From the NCBI GenBank assembly GCA_963832715.1, contig CAWHVB010000003.1, forward strand, positions 248,001 through 312,000: DNA of 64,000 nucleotides, given 5' to 3'. Shown here piece after piece: positions 62,230-64,000 of this stretch. The position numbers and the translations under genes were made by a program. Under the pieces are notes generated by a model. That model saw only the letters and a program-made list of their open reading frames with translations, did not search any database and had not been told where the DNA came from. Origin of the DNA: DATFVA01 sp963832715 (GTDB lineage: Bacteria; Bacteroidota; Ignavibacteria; Ignavibacteriales; Ignavibacteriaceae). Position 1 is the stretch's first letter, and each line of letters opens with the position of its first letter.

Positions 62230-62449
62230 TTGACTACCACGGAGGAAGGATTCACCGGAGGCGCGGAGTGTGTGAAGATATGAAGGTTAGAGGGTAGGCT
62301 GATTAGAAGATAAGATGGTAAGAAGATGAGAGGCTAAAAAGGTAAAGAAGCGGGTAGAAAGGAATTTTGAGGAAGTTTTTTAATTAAATATTTATAACAA
62401 ACAAATGCGGCTAAAGCCGCAACCGTTGGCTAAAGCCGAAACGGTAATA
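62230..62449. repeat. Low-complexity run and GGCTAAAGCC palindromes between terC and the symporter
   Basis: About 62270-62345 is an AGAAGATAAG-like purine run. At 62407-62420 there is the palindrome GCGGCTAAAGCCGC and at 62423-62444 the palindrome CCGTTGGCTAAAGCCGAAACGG. Such GGCTAAAGCC units are dispersed REP-type repeats in many Bacteroidota. They also sit between two convergent genes, so they may act as terminators. Confidence 0.75.
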
Positions 62450-63835
62450 TTAACGTTTTCGGATCAAAGCTATGGCATGGATTCCGGAGGCGATTAAGAC
62501 ACCGAGGATCATAGGTTCGATTTCATAGAGAGGACCTGTTATAAGGGATCTCTCCCGTAATATATACCACACAGTACTGAGAACAACTGCTGCAACCATT
62601 TCAATAATCATTACTCTGTTCTTTATCTTTATCTTAGGATAGTACGCGCTTATAACGGCGGGTATTACTGCCGGGATACAAAGTGAACCAAGGGTATACC
62701 ATATTTCGATGACAGAAGGGATTTCATATGCAAGCAGGATTGAAAGAAGTCCGCTTATTATTAACCCTGTTATTGTATAAGCTTTTAATCTTTGCTCACT
62801 CCCCTTTTTCTTCAGTCTGAAGATGAAGTCACGTCCGATTGTTGTACCGCTGAGAAAAAGAAAGCTATTGGATGTTGACATTATAGTTGCGAACAATCCC
62901 GCATAAAAGATTCCTTTTATTCCTGAAGGAAGGATTTTTTCTGCAAGAAGGGGATAAGAGAGAACGGGCTGATCTATTCCCGGAAGACTTGCCCTGGCGA
63001 ATAAACCAGTTGAAGTGGTAAGAAAATCGAAAAGTGCCCAGAAGATAATTGAAATAATTATTCCTTTAACCGCAACGTCACCTGTTTTAGCCGCATAGCA
63101 TCTTTGATGGAAACCGGGATCTGCAAATGTCCACATTGCGATTAGGAACCATACTGTGATAAATAGGGGTGATGCTCCGCCGGTGAGTTCAAGGTGAGAC
63201 TCAGGGAGAGCAGAAGAAAGGTAGCCGTAACCTCCGAAATTCAGTCCGCAGAATATGAGCATCAGGATGAACCCGCCGAACATTACAAAGAACTGGAAAG
63301 AATCAGTAAAAACATTTGAACGGAAACCTCCCTGCAGGAGGTAAGCCATAGAAAGAATAACAGAGATAAAAAGACTGAGCAGTATCCCGGTGTGAAAGAT
63401 CAACGAAATTAAATTGGCGGTCATAAGAACATAAGGAGCAGGCGATACGAGTACAAATACAAGGACCGCAGAAATTAACCCGGCAGTCTTTCCATAGGTA
63501 TCAGTTATTTTATCCGGAATAGTAAACAGAGATGCAGACCGGATCTTTTTTGCAAAAAACAGGGCGAACAGGAATGCAAAAATGTAATAAGGAAATCCCT
63601 GGGTAAACCAGCTTGCTATTCCGTAGCGGTAAGTGAATTCCCCCACTCCCAGTATTCCGCCGTACCAGGTAGAAACATTTGTAAGAATGAAAAGAAAGAG
63701 TCCCACTTTGCGGCCTGACAGAAGATAATCATCCGCCTCTCCTTTTGTATCTCTGCCGGATGTGAAGCCGATAAGCAGTACGATGCCGAAGAAAAGTATG
63801 ATTATGCTTATATCGAGAGGATTAAATGAGATCAT
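62450..63835 (-). CDS. Sodium:solute symporter (SSS family)
   Basis: A 461-residue membrane protein with about 12 helices. The SSS features are 'YLLSGRKVGLFLFILTNVSTWYGG', 'GFPYYIFAFLFALFFAKKIR', and 'GIFYAGLFATIMSTSNSFLFLSGTTIGRDF' (sodium-site serines). The substrate may be a sugar, amino acid or carboxylate and cannot be told. The ATG at 63835 overlaps the stop of a gene that enters from the right edge by 14 bases, so the two are co-transcribed. Confidence 0.92.
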   Translation of the reverse strand: MISFNPLDISIIILFFGIVLLIGFTSGRDTKGEADDYLLSGRKVGLFLFILTNVSTWYGGILGVGEFTYRYGIASWFTQGFPYYIFAFLFALFFAKKIRSASLFTIPDKITDTYGKTAGLISAVLVFVLVSPAPYVLMTANLISLIFHTGILLSLFISVILSMAYLLQGGFRSNVFTDSFQFFVMFGGFILMLIFCGLNFGGYGYLSSALPESHLELTGGASPLFITVWFLIAMWTFADPGFHQRCYAAKTGDVAVKGIIISIIFWALFDFLTTSTGLFARASLPGIDQPVLSYPLLAEKILPSGIKGIFYAGLFATIMSTSNSFLFLSGTTIGRDFIFRLKKKGSEQRLKAYTITGLIISGLLSILLAYEIPSVIEIWYTLGSLCIPAVIPAVISAYYPKIKIKNRVMIIEMVAAVVLSTVWYILRERSLITGPLYEIEPMILGVLIASGIHAIALIRKR

Positions 63836-64000
63836 TCTTTTTAAGCAAATTGAAATCTCTTATCACGAAAATCATCCCGCCGGTAATCTTTAAGGCAACT
63901 TTTTCTTTTACGGCCACATTGCTGGTACTTTCTTTTTGTCCAAACGGAAGTGCAGTCTGTTTTAGAGGATATTTTAACCCTATGGATGTGATTTTTGTTT
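63822..64000 (-). CDS. C-terminal end of an unidentified gene upstream of the symporter
   Basis: An open frame of 58 codons plus stop comes in from the right edge on the minus strand and stops at 63822-63824, 14 bases into the symporter gene. The residues alternate as in beta strands ('ITSIGLKYPLKQTALPFGQ', 'VALKITGGMIFVIRDFNLL'). I do not recognise the family. The stop/start overlap suggests a functional link with the transporter. Confidence 0.55.
   Translation of the reverse strand, partial: TKITSIGLKYPLKQTALPFGQKESTSNVAVKEKVALKITGGMIFVIRDFNLLKKNDLI

Noticed and set aside
63826..64000. Plus-strand ORF open to the right edge with a possible ribosome site
   Set aside because: It is antisense to the minus-strand frame whose stop overlaps the symporter start; that frame has more natural residue use and a sensible operon junction.

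Overview
The window looks like a chromosome segment from a member of the Ignavibacteria (Bacteroidota/Chlorobiota side). Several large secreted proteins end in the C-terminal sorting domain typical of that group, with a core close to AQNYPNPFNPST, a 'DVLGQ-VATL' strand and a terminal Lys-rich 'VKKMILTK'. Outer-membrane lipoproteins are common and base composition is moderately AT-rich. Several genes, including three consecutive ones, appear to start with TTG. No tRNA, rRNA, CRISPR array, intact insertion sequence or prophage was seen.

Layout. 1-3061 (+): end of an octaheme tetrathionate-reductase-type cytochrome, its membrane cytochrome b, and two half-size YeeE/YedE sulfur-transport proteins, the second fused to a rhodanese domain that lacks its cysteine. 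3248-4723 (+): glutaredoxin, GroES and a CnoX-like thioredoxin-TPR protein, a redox/chaperone group. 4728-12284 (-): an aerobic tyrosine/homogentisate catabolic operon running from HPPD to acetoacetyl-CoA synthetase. 12423-16292: endonuclease III, a GlmM-type phosphohexomutase, a DUF58 protein and a TPR lipoprotein broken by one frameshift. 16434-26920 (-): four large secreted sorting-domain proteins that are mosaics of each other, each followed by a GC-rich terminator and separated by low-complexity DNA. 27626-34065 (-): purK-purE and a prmC-dtd-phosphomutase-like-comEC operon. 34367-37580 (-): two more secreted proteins. 37581-39063: a gene-free stretch with a duplicated block carrying REP-like palindromes. 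39064-43719 (-): an envelope operon made of a metalloprotease/TolB/BamA-type barrel fusion, a BamB-like lipoprotein and a PEGA protein. 43760-48883 (-): a fni-prenyltransferase-ptsH-ptsI-pgi/pmi operon in which the first four genes carry about sixteen frameshifts or stops within 3.2 kb, mostly at homopolymers. 49305-52731: a ferritin-like protein, the pabA-pabB-pabC folate genes and a c-type cytochrome. 53121-57784: sugar uptake, with an MFS carrier, an ABC permease and a fused binding-protein/permease. 57860-64000: a hydrolase, smpB, tyrS, pyruvoyl arginine decarboxylase, TerC, and a sodium/solute symporter preceded by the tail of another gene.

How the genes work together. The catabolic operon converts tyrosine through homogentisate to fumarate and acetoacetyl-CoA and needs O2 at two steps, so the host can use oxygen. 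The sulfur module at the left edge suggests it can also reduce sulfur oxyanions. Maltose/oligosaccharide-type uptake, an EI/HPr pair without visible EII, and a bifunctional sugar isomerase point to a heterotroph. The big secreted mosaic proteins and the envelope operon suggest heavy investment in type IX-type secretion and surface proteins.

The points most worth a second look are the mosaic paralogues with apparent gene-conversion tracts, the Cys-less rhodanese with a C-terminal Gly-Gly-Cys tail, the GroES-CnoX pairing, the protease/TolB/barrel fusion, the MalE-MalF fusion, and the dense patch of frameshifts at 45.2-48.5 kb.
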